Source: Deltaproteobacteria bacterium (GTDB lineage Bacteria > Myxococcota_A > UBA9160 > JAJDAL01). From it: a stretch of DNA of 64,000 nucleotides. The notes beneath the pieces are model-generated. The model was not told where the DNA came from and ran no database searches. It was given only the letters and a program-made list of their open reading frames with translations. Shown one piece after another: positions 1 to 6,859 of the stretch. The stretch covers positions 1 through 64,000 of the forward strand of contig JAJDAL010000006.1 of the NCBI GenBank assembly GCA_029261875.1, read 5' to 3'. The first letter of the stretch is position 1. Every line of letters starts with the position of its first letter. A program made the position numbers and the translations under genes.

Positions 1-1
1 A

Positions 2-118
2 AAGACCAAGATGCAAGCCAACGTGGCCGTCATGCGGAAGCTCCTCCATGCGATCCACGGAATGCTCGAACACGATCAAGACTTCGTTGGAGAGAAGTTC
101 TTCGCGATGAAGGGTTGA
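2..118 (+). pseudogene. IS110-family transposase, C-terminal remnant (left edge)
   Basis: The reading frame open from the window edge encodes 38 residues ending in FFAMKG. It contains the stretch VAVMRKLLHAIHGM followed by HDQDF, which is typical of the extreme C-terminus of IS110/IS116-type DEDD transposases. The upstream part lies outside the window, so I cannot tell whether the gene is intact to the left or only a scar. A second IS110-like tail follows within 25 bases, which favours a pile-up of decayed elements. The family call rests on recall of the C-terminal motif only. Confidence 0.6.
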
Positions 119-131
119 CTAGGAAGGGAGT

Positions 132-282
132 ATCTAACGGAATGGGCGAAGCGGGAAAACCGCCCAAGCTCGCGTTCATCGCCATCGCTCGAAAACTACT
201 CGTTGCGCTCAACGCGATCGCGAGGGAAAGGACCGCTTGGCAAGACTGATTCCTCGACTCGAAACACAATCGTTTGTTAGGC
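132..282 (-). repeat. Putative attC site disrupted by the IS110 remnant
   Basis: Read on the minus strand, GCCTAAC (282-276) is an R''-type box just downstream of the cassette gene at 293-1039. GTTAGAT (138-132) fits the R' consensus GTTRRRY. The 137 bases between them are mostly the IS110 tail, so the inner L boxes are not recognisable. The 276-282 box is convincing because it is identical to the core sites at 1046-1052 and 1655-1661. The outer box could be chance. Confidence 0.4.
142..249 (+). pseudogene. Second IS110-family transposase C-terminal remnant
   Basis: A 35-residue reading frame carries GKPPKLAFIAIARKLLVALN and ends shortly after. This resembles the last conserved helix of IS110-family transposases (GK-x-K-x-A-x(3)-RKLL-x-LN). 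The catalytic DEDD part is missing, because upstream DNA belongs to the other remnant, so this is a truncated scar. It lies between integron-type core sites at 132-138 and 276-282. That fits the known habit of the IS1111-attC subgroup of IS110 elements of inserting into integron attC sites. The placement is seen; the insertion history is inference. Confidence 0.55.
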
Positions 283-292
283 GGCAGGCGAT

Positions 293-1039
293 CTAGATCG
301 GGCGCCCACAGCTCGAGCAACATGGCCCAGCGCGAGCCGCATCGACTAAGTTTACCCTCCCGCAGCCGTGACAAGAGCGGCGGAATCTCGGCGATGAAGC
401 GAAGAGACTGGAGTCCCCATCACGATAGGAGGCCAGGCACTCCTCCCCTGATGGAGTGAGAGGAAATACTTCTGGAGGAGCCTCGGGATTCCGAGCCCTT
501 ACGCCTCTCCGATAGAAGACAAGCGAAAGCAATGCCATGAACCCCGAAGACACAGCGAACGAGACAGCCATTTCCCCGAAAAAGAAGTGGTAGATAAAGT
601 TGCCGAAAAACCAAATTGCGTAAATCGAAAAGACGCCTGCAACAAGCCACTGAACCTCCCCTTTCGGAAGGTTCTGCTCTCGAAACCATCGGTTGGAGCT
701 AGGAAGAAACAACAAGATGACACCCGCAAGGCTCCAGGTGGTTGACCCAATCCAGCAAACGATCGTGAGAATCTCAGCATCTCGGTAGGTGTCATACGGT
801 GCAAACGCGACTCCCCACACGAAGAAGATCGCAATAGCGTTTCTTGCCCAGCTACGCCCCAGATAAGCAAGGGCGATCAACACGGCAGAGAACGCCATCG
901 AACCGAGCATCGCTAGTAGAGGAATTGGGTTTGAGGTCGAACTTGTCGGAAACTCGACATTGAGGACAGCTGTTACACTCGCAAAAACCAGTGCAATCGA
1001 TTGGAGTGTTATTGCAATGACGACCGATCGGGGTCTCAT
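293..1039 (-). CDS. Integron cassette gene: polytopic membrane protein with Cys-rich tail
   Basis: This 248-residue protein is not recognised from a named family. It shows about six hydrophobic segments, two hairpins in the first ~100 residues and two more around 130-180. They are followed by a polar tail holding two CxxC pairs (CHGCG and CSSCG) that looks like a small zinc ribbon. The ATG lies only six bases after a GTTAGGC core site, and the gene ends just before another such site at 276-282, the layout of an integron gene cassette. No good ribosome-binding site fits in that gap, so translation may depend on the attC context. Function unknown. Confidence 0.6.
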   Translation of the reverse strand: MRPRSVVIAITLQSIALVFASVTAVLNVEFPTSSTSNPIPLLAMLGSMAFSAVLIALAYLGRSWARNAIAIFFVWGVAFAPYDTYRDAEILTIVCWIGSTTWSLAGVILLFLPSSNRWFREQNLPKGEVQWLVAGVFSIYAIWFFGNFIYHFFFGEMAVSFAVSSGFMALLSLVFYRRGVRARNPEAPPEVFPLTPSGEECLASYRDGDSSLFASSPRFRRSCHGCGRVNLVDAARAGPCCSSCGRPI

Positions 1040-1045
1040 CCCGCC

Positions 1046-1181
1046 GCCTAACGGATGGGCGCTCAGCCGCCGGCCCGCGGGAACATCTCGCTACACCGCG
1101 ACCAAGGCCCTGAGCCAAAAGCTACCAAAGCCCATTGTCTTCTGTACAGCGAGACCGGTCAGCTGCAGCGCCTTGTCAGGC
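1046..1181 (-). repeat. attC recombination site between two cassettes
   Basis: On the minus strand the site starts with GCCTGAC (R''-like, one base off RYYYAAC) and ends with GTTAGGC (R', fits GTTRRRY), 136 bp in all. The ends are imperfect inverted repeats: GGCGCTGCAGCTGACCGG near R'' matches the complement of the R' side as GGCGCT-CAGC-CGCCGG. It therefore has unpaired extra bases on one arm, the hallmark of a folded attC. The R'' box contains the TGA stop codon of the upstream cassette gene, as is common in cassettes. Confidence 0.75.
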
Positions 1182-1580
1182 ACCCAGCGCGAGGCCAATA
1201 AGTCCCGCAACCAAGAAACAAGGGGCCCACATTCGAAATGAAGATCTCTGATCGACCGAAACATCTGTCGCCCAATTGGGGTTGAAAAAGAGCAATATCC
1301 GTTCACCTGGATCGTTCTCTAGAAAAAGTTTCACCCGTTGTGTATTTCCAAAAGCTCGGAACTGAGCAGTTACTTGAAACGATGCAGAGTAGTACCCAAC
1401 CGAACTTTCCATGGACGTGAAGACCCCAAACCCCTTTCTCTCTCTCGAATCGACAACCTTCGCTTCCACGCTCGGCCAATGCCCTCTCCGCTTCGGATGG
1501 AGAATCCCCCAAGCACCAACCCCTGTGAGGAGGACCAGAACAATCTGCACGACAGTTACAACTACGGGTTGCTCAGCCAT
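1176..1580 (-). CDS. Integron cassette gene: DUF3592-like membrane protein
   Basis: The product has 134 residues from the ATG at 1580; a longer form from 1613 adds eleven residues with no better signal. An N-terminal transmembrane segment (VVQIVLVLLTGVGAWGIL) is followed by a soluble beta-rich middle and a hydrophobic C-terminal helix (FLVAGLIGLALGA). This TM / extracytoplasmic beta / TM layout with a W-PSVEAKVVDS segment recalls DUF3592 proteins, which are frequent in integron cassettes; the family call is tentative. The stop codon lies inside the attC R'' box and the gene follows a GTTAGGC core at 1655-1661, so it is the first cassette after the integrase remnant. Confidence 0.55.
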   Translation of the reverse strand: MAEQPVVVTVVQIVLVLLTGVGAWGILHPKRRGHWPSVEAKVVDSRERKGFGVFTSMESSVGYYSASFQVTAQFRAFGNTQRVKLFLENDPGERILLFFNPNWATDVSVDQRSSFRMWAPCFLVAGLIGLALGA

Positions 1581-1654
1581 TGGATGCCTCAAAGAGGCAT
1601 TTCGGAGACACATGAACAGAGCTTGAAGAAAATGGCGTTCGCCCGAATGGCGCC

Positions 1655-1661
1655 GCCTAAC
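1655..1661 (-). other. Integron core site (attI/attC R' box, GTTAGGC)
   Basis: The minus strand reads GTTAGGC followed by GGCG, the same core and flank as at the other cassette boundary (1046-1052). It lies between the first cassette and the integrase remnant, where the attI or last attC junction belongs. The other half of the site seems lost with the deletion that removed most of the integrase gene. Confidence 0.55.
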
Positions 1662-1730
1662 GGGCCGCTACCGGCTACGGCGCTGGGATCCGCGCTCGGG
1701 GAGCAAGCAGCGCTGGCATATGGGCGAGGC

Positions 1731-1806
1731 GACCGTTCAGCGCGTATGTACACCCACGTACTGAAGCAAGGCGGATTCGCCGTCCGAAGCCCCCTCGACC
1801 ATGAAC
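1731..1806 (+). pseudogene. Integron integrase (IntI) C-terminal remnant
   Basis: The frame encodes MYTHVLKQGGFAVRSPLD, closely resembling the C-terminus of integron tyrosine integrases, where the Tyr of the (I)YTHVL motif is the nucleophile and ...GV-SPLD closes the protein. The usual LLGH box and everything upstream are missing, and the frame runs on into unrelated sequence, so this is a scar. Its orientation (+, divergent from the minus-strand cassettes) is what an integron requires. It marks the lost integrase end of the element. Confidence 0.7.
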
Positions 1807-1875
1807 GAATCTCGCGTATTCCGCCGGACCGCGGGTGGTATGATGTCCCCCGCATCATTCACGAGGAGGATTGAG

Positions 1876-2319
1876 ATGCCCGCGAACCCCCCGGAAGGTT
1901 TTCCGCGAATTGCTCCCAACGTTTTCTATGACGATGTGGGCCAGGCGCTCGAGTGGTTGGGGAAGGCCTTCGGCTTTACCAAGCGCATGACGCTGCCCGG
2001 GCCCGACGGAAGCATCGTGCACGCCGAGATGGCGGTGCAGGACAGCGTGATCATGATGAGCCCTGCGGCGAGTACCGACGAATGGAAGAGCCCCAAGACG
2101 ATTGGCGGATCCGTCACCACCACGCTCTACGTCTATGTCGATGATGTCGATGCGCACTTCGCGCAGGCGCGCAGTGCCGGCGCGAAGATCATCGCCGAGC
2201 TGGAAGACATGTTCTGGGGCGACCGCACCTACGTCGCGGTGGACCCGGAGGGGCATCGTTGGACGTTCGCCCAGCACGTCCGCGATGTAGCGCCCGAGGA
2301 CATGAAGCCTCCCTCCTAG
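1876..2319 (+). CDS. VOC-superfamily protein (PhnB/glyoxalase-like)
   Basis: The protein has 147 residues. The start is set by an AGGAGGA ribosome-binding site at 1864-1870, six bases before the ATG; in-frame codons upstream belong to the integron scar. It has the two-module beta-alpha-beta-beta-beta layout of vicinal-oxygen-chelate proteins, with FYDDVGQALEWLGKAFGF at the start and VDPEGHRWTFAQHV near the end, which resembles PhnB-type single-subunit VOC proteins. Those usually act as small-molecule dioxygenase- or resistance-like enzymes, or have unknown function. The substrate cannot be read from sequence. It converges on the next VOC gene. Confidence 0.8.
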   Translation: MPANPPEGFPRIAPNVFYDDVGQALEWLGKAFGFTKRMTLPGPDGSIVHAEMAVQDSVIMMSPAASTDEWKSPKTIGGSVTTTLYVYVDDVDAHFAQARSAGAKIIAELEDMFWGDRTYVAVDPEGHRWTFAQHVRDVAPEDMKPPS

Positions 2320-2342
2320 GCGAACGCTCGTGCCGGGAACCC

Positions 2343-2807
2343 CTACCCGCCCGGCGGGCGGGTCGGGTCGCCCGGGGCTTCGAAGAGCTCGATCGGCTGG
2401 CCGTCCGGGTCGGTGATGAAGACGGCTCGGGTGTGGAATTCGGGGACTTCGATGCGGCGGTTAAGAAGGATGGGGGTTCCGGCGGATTCGAGCTGCGAAA
2501 CCAGTGAATCGAGGTCCCTGACGCGAAACGACAGGTGCGTCAGGCCGAGGCGGTTGACCGGGCGCGCGGCGGAATCGCCTTCCGGGCCCGGGCTGCGGAA
2601 CTCCAGCAGCTCGATCCGGGTGCCTTCGCGTTCCAGGTAGGCGACGCGCAGGTCGACGTCCTCGAGTTGCAGCAGGGTATTGCTGGGTTCGCCCGCGTAT
2701 TGCCCTTCGGACACGACTTCGAAACCCAGCAGATCCCGGTAGAACCCGATCGAGCGATCGCAGTCCCGCACGCAGATCCCAATATGCGAAATACACTCGA
2801 TCCCCAT
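2343..2807 (-). CDS. VOC-superfamily metalloenzyme, glyoxalase I-like
   Basis: The protein has 154 residues from the ATG at 2807; an in-frame TTG at 2843 would add twelve residues without a ribosome-binding site. MGIECISHIGICVRDCDRSI places a metal-ligand His in the first strand. LGLTHLSFRVRDLD supplies the second-module His, and DPDGQPIELFE the terminal Glu. This His/Glu pattern is that of catalytic VOC enzymes (glyoxalase I, methylmalonyl-CoA epimerase, extradiol dioxygenases), so metal is probably bound. The reaction is unknown. It is transcribed divergently from the adjacent dehydrogenase gene, about 60 bp apart. Confidence 0.8.
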   Translation of the reverse strand: MGIECISHIGICVRDCDRSIGFYRDLLGFEVVSEGQYAGEPSNTLLQLEDVDLRVAYLEREGTRIELLEFRSPGPEGDSAARPVNRLGLTHLSFRVRDLDSLVSQLESAGTPILLNRRIEVPEFHTRAVFITDPDGQPIELFEAPGDPTRPPGG

Positions 2808-2868
2808 CGGGGTTACCCTATGGGGTCGCCTTAGCTCGGTCAAGCGTGGCCGCGCTGCCAGGAGTCGT

Positions 2869-4113
2869 ATGCGGGCGCTGGTTTTCGAGAATCATTTTCC
2901 GCGGATCGTGGCCACCAAGTTGTTGTCGGCGCTCACGCCGCGCGCGTTCGTGGGTCCCCTGTCTCCGGTTCAACTGCGCGACATCCCGGACCCGGAATTG
3001 CCCGCCGACGACTGGGTGGTGATCAAGACCAACCTGTGCGGCTTGTGCGGAAGCGACTACAAGCAGGTCTTCCTGAACGGTGGCTTCGACAACCCCATGA
3101 CGGCCTTGATCTCGTTCCCCCAGGTCTTGGGACACGAAGTGGTGGGAACCATCGAGTCCATGGGCCTCGGCGTGCGCGAGCGACGCCTCGGCGAGCGCGT
3201 GGTTCTGAATCCCTGGCTGTCCTGCGCGACCCGCGGCCTTCCCTTGTGCGACTGGTGCGAACGCGGCGAACTCGCGCAGTGCCGGAACTTTGCCAACGGA
3301 CACATCGATCCGGGCATCCACCACGGCAACAGCAAACACGCCACCGGCGGCTTCGCCCCGCGCCTGCCCGCCCACGAATCCCAGTGCATCCCGATTCCCG
3401 ACGACGTGAGCGACAGTGCGGCGGTGCTCGCGGACCCGTTCGCGGTTTCACTCCACGCCGTGCTTCACGCGCCCCCCGAAGGCAACACCGCCCTCGTCTA
3501 CGGCTGCGGAACCCTCGGGCTGCTCAACATCGCGATCTTGCGCGCACTCCGCCCCGACGTGCGCGTGCTCGCCGTCGCCCGCTATCCCCACCAGGCGGAA
3601 CTCGCGCGCAAGTTCGGCGCCGAGCGCGTCTTCGAACACCGCCCCAAGCGAAGCCTGATCGAGGGTGTCGGGAAAGAACTCGGCGTCGACGTACAGGAAC
3701 CCTGGCGTGGTCTGCCGATGCTGAACGGCGGCGTCGACGCGATCTACGATACGGTGGCCTTGCCGGAAACCCTCGAGATCGGCGTTCGCATCTTGCGTCC
3801 GCGCGGGCGCCTGGTGGTGACAGGCGTCGAATCGCCCAAACGCTTCGAGTGGACGCCGCTCTACTTCAAAGAGATTTCCCTGATCGGCTCCAACGCGTTC
3901 GCGATCGAGGAATACGACGGACGGCGGCAACACGCCATGGAGTGGTACTTCGAATTCATCCGCACCAAAGCGATCGACGTCACGCCCATCATCACCCACC
4001 GCTACGCCCTCGACGACTACGGCGACGCCTTCCTCACGTGTTACGAACAGGGCAAGAACGCCGCGGTCAAAGTGCTGTTCGATTACTCGGCGGGCGCTTC
4101 TTCGTCGGAATGA
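2869..4113 (+). CDS. Zinc-dependent medium-chain dehydrogenase (MDR)
   Basis: This 414-residue MDR alcohol dehydrogenase-like enzyme oxidises or reduces an alcohol/aldehyde with NAD(P). Catalytic-zinc ligands are visible as Cys60 (CGLCGSD) and His89-Glu90 (GHE). A structural-zinc lobe has Cys at about 119, 127, 130 and 138. The Rossmann motif is GCGTLG near residue 212. It is longer than the usual ~350 residues because of an N-terminal segment and an insert around 140-165. The last 31 bases overlap the 3' end of the convergent SDR gene. Substrate unknown. Confidence 0.85.
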   Translation: MRALVFENHFPRIVATKLLSALTPRAFVGPLSPVQLRDIPDPELPADDWVVIKTNLCGLCGSDYKQVFLNGGFDNPMTALISFPQVLGHEVVGTIESMGLGVRERRLGERVVLNPWLSCATRGLPLCDWCERGELAQCRNFANGHIDPGIHHGNSKHATGGFAPRLPAHESQCIPIPDDVSDSAAVLADPFAVSLHAVLHAPPEGNTALVYGCGTLGLLNIAILRALRPDVRVLAVARYPHQAELARKFGAERVFEHRPKRSLIEGVGKELGVDVQEPWRGLPMLNGGVDAIYDTVALPETLEIGVRILRPRGRLVVTGVESPKRFEWTPLYFKEISLIGSNAFAIEEYDGRRQHAMEWYFEFIRTKAIDVTPIITHRYALDDYGDAFLTCYEQGKNAAVKVLFDYSAGASSSE

Positions 4114-4946
4114 CCGAGCTTCAAGCCCCGCACCGCGCGCTGGCGCGCGCGTTCGAGTAGCTCCGGCGGATTGGGTTCCATGCGCGCCACGCCCGCGCGC
4201 AGGACGGCCGGCAGCACGTAACGCAAGAAACGCGCCGTCACCAAGGCGATGTTTCGCTTGGGTGCAGTGATCTCGTACTTCTTCTTCTGGATCACTTCGA
4301 AGATGGCGTCCGTCACGACTTCCGGCGGAAACTTCTTCCCGTCGAAGGCCGGCGGCTCGTCTTCCTTGAGCCAGATCTCCGTATCGATCGGACCGGGAAT
4401 CACCAAACCCGCGTGGATGCCGGTGCCTTTGAGATCGCTCCAGAGGCCTTCGGTGAACGCGTTCATCGCCGCCTTCGACGCGGCGTAAATGGCCTCGCGC
4501 GGCGGCACGACGCGGCCCGCGAAGGAGGACACGTTCACGATCGAACCGCGCCCTTGCTTCTGCATGTGGGGAATCGCGGCGAACGTCGTCCATACGCACG
4601 ACAGGAAGTTCACCCGCATGACGAATTCGGCTTCTTCCGCGGAGGTGTGGAGGATGTGTTTGTGTTTGGAGATCGCGGCGTTGTTGACCAGGATATCGAT
4701 GCGGCCATGCCGTTCGACGATTTCGTTCACCACGCCTTCGGCGAAGCTGCGCACCGACAAATCGCCCGCCCGGTATTCGGAGGCCGGCGCGTCGCGGCGG
4801 CATTCTTCCATCAGCGCTTGCAGGTTCGCTTCGCGGCGCGCGACGCCGATCACCGTGCTCCCACGTCGGGCGAAGGCCCGCGCGGTCACGTAGCCGATGC
4901 CCGAGGAGGCGCCGGTCACCAGGACGATCTTTCCGTGTAGATCCAT
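4083..4946 (-). CDS. Short-chain dehydrogenase/reductase (SDR)
   Basis: This 287-residue classical SDR starts at the ATG at 4946 (MDLHGKIVLVTG). The cofactor loop is TGASSGIG, the NNAA motif is present, and the active site is Ser in NVSSFAG with YAASKAA (Tyr-x3-Lys). A C-terminal extension of about 50 residues holds a basic amphipathic stretch (LRYVLPAVLRAGVARM) that could associate with membrane, as in DHRS-type SDRs. The start is only about 110 bp from the divergent hydantoinase operon, with a shared operator-like repeat between them. Substrate unknown. Confidence 0.88.
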   Translation of the reverse strand: MDLHGKIVLVTGASSGIGYVTARAFARRGSTVIGVARREANLQALMEECRRDAPASEYRAGDLSVRSFAEGVVNEIVERHGRIDILVNNAAISKHKHILHTSAEEAEFVMRVNFLSCVWTTFAAIPHMQKQGRGSIVNVSSFAGRVVPPREAIYAASKAAMNAFTEGLWSDLKGTGIHAGLVIPGPIDTEIWLKEDEPPAFDGKKFPPEVVTDAIFEVIQKKKYEITAPKRNIALVTARFLRYVLPAVLRAGVARMEPNPPELLERARQRAVRGLKLGHSDEEAPAE

Positions 4947-5015
4947 GCGTTCAAAATAGCGGCACCGGCTACCGGGCAGGGCTAACACTGGACAAACAGG
5001 CCGCCGAGCGGCGAG

Positions 5016-5036
5016 TATATGACGGGTCGTCAGATA
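5016..5036. promoter_or_regulatory. Operator-like inverted repeat (site A of four)
   Basis: TATATGA-N7-TCAGATA has the same geometry as the perfect repeats at 18591 and 39401 (AATCTGA-N7-TCAGATT) and matches 11 of their 14 arm positions. It lies between the divergent SDR (start 4946) and hyuB (start 5058), about 20 bp before hyuB. That suits a repressor or activator site. Confidence 0.55.
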
Positions 5037-5057
5037 TAGTCCCCTGGGGGAATCCAC

Positions 5058-6833
5058 GTGTCGGAAAGTATGGATGCGGTGACGGCGGAGGTCATCCGCG
5101 GCGCCATGGAGACCGTCTGCTACGAGATGGCGACCCACGTTTCGCTGACTGCCACGACCCCCATCCTCAACCAATCGAACGAGCGCAATGCCACCATCCT
5201 GGACGGCCGCAGTCGCCTGGGCGCACTGTCCGTCGGCATCCCGCAATTCATGCTCTCCTCCACCCTGCCGATCCGCTTCGCCCTCGAGTTCTTCGGCGAG
5301 AGCGAATTCCACGACGGCGATGTCTTCGTCGCCAACGATCCCTATCACGGCGGCGGCCACCTGCCGGATTACAACGTCTTCGCGCCCGTCGTCCGCGACG
5401 GCAAACTGGCGCTGATCGCATCCATCCAATGCCACCACGCGGACACCGGCGGCGGCATGCCCGGCGGCTACAACGCCGAAGCCCTCGACATCTGGGCCGA
5501 AGGCGTGCGCTTCCCGGCCGTCAAGATTTTCGACAAAGGCGTCGAGCGACGCGACGTCACCTACATGATTCAGGTCAACAACCGCACGCCGACGTTCATC
5601 GGGGATTTGCGCGCCCAGATCGGTGCTGCGCAATTGGGTGCCAAGCAATTGCACAAGATCATCGACCGCCACGGCGTGGCTTCCGTGAAGGGCGCCGTCG
5701 ATCACTCCATCAACCACGCGAACCGACGCTTCAAAGAGGAAGTCGCTTCCTGGCCCGACGGCGCCTACGAAGCCGATGCGTTCGTGGATCACGACCCCAT
5801 CGGCAACAAAGACATCCGCGTGCACGTCAAAGTCACCGTGGACGGCGACCAATTGACCGTGGACTTCACGGGTTCCGACGATCGCCAGGAACTGAAAGCC
5901 TATTCGTCGTTCGGAAACACGCGCGGTTATGTGGTGGCGCAATTGGCGTCGATGATGGATCCCACGATTCCGAAGAACGAAGGCTTCTTCGACGCCATCG
6001 ACCTGATCGTTCCGAAGGGTTGCGTGCTGAACCCCGACGACGGCAAGACCGTCGCCGCGGGAACCCACCACCCCGGAGTCGAGGTCGGCGAGGCGATCTG
6101 CAAGGCGCTCGCCCAGGTACTCCCGGAACGCGCTTGTCCACAGATCTACAAACTCGGCATGCCGACGGTCATCTTCGGTATGCAGCCGGACAGCCGCGTG
6201 CCTTTCGTCGATCACTCCGTCGACGTCCTGGCCGCCTATTGCAACGCGGTGAAGGGCGAAGACGGCTGGGGCTCCATGCCCGCTTCCTTCGGCAACCTCA
6301 TTCGCGCCACCGCGGAAGTCAACGAATCGATCTTCCCCACCCGCCACGAATGGTGCGACTACCAGATCGACACCGGCGGCCCCGGCCAATGGCGCGGCTG
6401 CCCGGGCTCCCGCGTCGTCAAACGCGTACTCGTGCCTTCGTCGGTCACCACCTACATGGTCGGCATGAAGTACCCCATGTCCGGAGTCGCGGGTGGAAGC
6501 GACGGCTCCCCCAACCACTTGATCACCAATTACGAAACCGACCACGAACAAGTCATCGAATGCATGGCCAACGCCATCCCCCACGGCGCCGGCGAAGGCT
6601 TCGAATACATCTACGGCGGTGGCGGCGGCTGGGGCGACCCGCTGGACCGCGACCCCGAGAAGGTGCGGGACGACGTGCTCGACGAATACGTGTCCCTGGA
6701 ATCCGCCGAGCGCGATTACGGTGTCGTCTTCCAGGGCAGCCTCGAGGAATACGACTTAGAGGTCGACCCGGAACGCACGCGCGCGCTTCGCACCAAGCAG
6801 AAGTCGGCGAAGAGCCATGCGTCCTCGAACTAG
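5058..6833 (+). CDS. hyuB: Hydantoinase B/oxoprolinase-family subunit (HyuB)
   Basis: The 591-residue protein is the B subunit of the HyuA/HyuB family (N-methylhydantoinase, 5-oxoprolinase, acetone/acetophenone carboxylase). These use ATP to hydrolyse cyclic amides or carboxylate ketones. Family marks include DVFVANDPYHGGGHLPDYNV at about residue 90, a GNTRGYV segment and a Gly-rich C-terminal region (YGGGGGWGDP). It starts at GTG 5058 and is followed after 26 bp by hyuA. The operon continues with acyl-CoA enzymes, so a ketone carboxylase or thiol-ester role seems more likely than hydantoin turnover; that is inference. Confidence 0.88.
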   Translation: MSESMDAVTAEVIRGAMETVCYEMATHVSLTATTPILNQSNERNATILDGRSRLGALSVGIPQFMLSSTLPIRFALEFFGESEFHDGDVFVANDPYHGGGHLPDYNVFAPVVRDGKLALIASIQCHHADTGGGMPGGYNAEALDIWAEGVRFPAVKIFDKGVERRDVTYMIQVNNRTPTFIGDLRAQIGAAQLGAKQLHKIIDRHGVASVKGAVDHSINHANRRFKEEVASWPDGAYEADAFVDHDPIGNKDIRVHVKVTVDGDQLTVDFTGSDDRQELKAYSSFGNTRGYVVAQLASMMDPTIPKNEGFFDAIDLIVPKGCVLNPDDGKTVAAGTHHPGVEVGEAICKALAQVLPERACPQIYKLGMPTVIFGMQPDSRVPFVDHSVDVLAAYCNAVKGEDGWGSMPASFGNLIRATAEVNESIFPTRHEWCDYQIDTGGPGQWRGCPGSRVVKRVLVPSSVTTYMVGMKYPMSGVAGGSDGSPNHLITNYETDHEQVIECMANAIPHGAGEGFEYIYGGGGGWGDPLDRDPEKVRDDVLDEYVSLESAERDYGVVFQGSLEEYDLEVDPERTRALRTKQKSAKSHASSN

Positions 6834-6859
6834 GGCGAGTCGGAGGCGAGTGTAATCCC

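Noticed and set aside
4083..6584. A very long minus-strand frame that includes the SDR plus ~550 antisense residues
   Set aside because: Only the part from 4946 down has SDR motifs; the rest is antisense to hyuB, whose own frame has full family motifs. High GC leaves long open antisense frames.
5429..6859. Long frame upstream of and joined to hyuA on the + strand
   Set aside because: It is an Arg-rich alternative frame of hyuB; hyuA motifs begin only at 6860 behind a ribosome-binding site.
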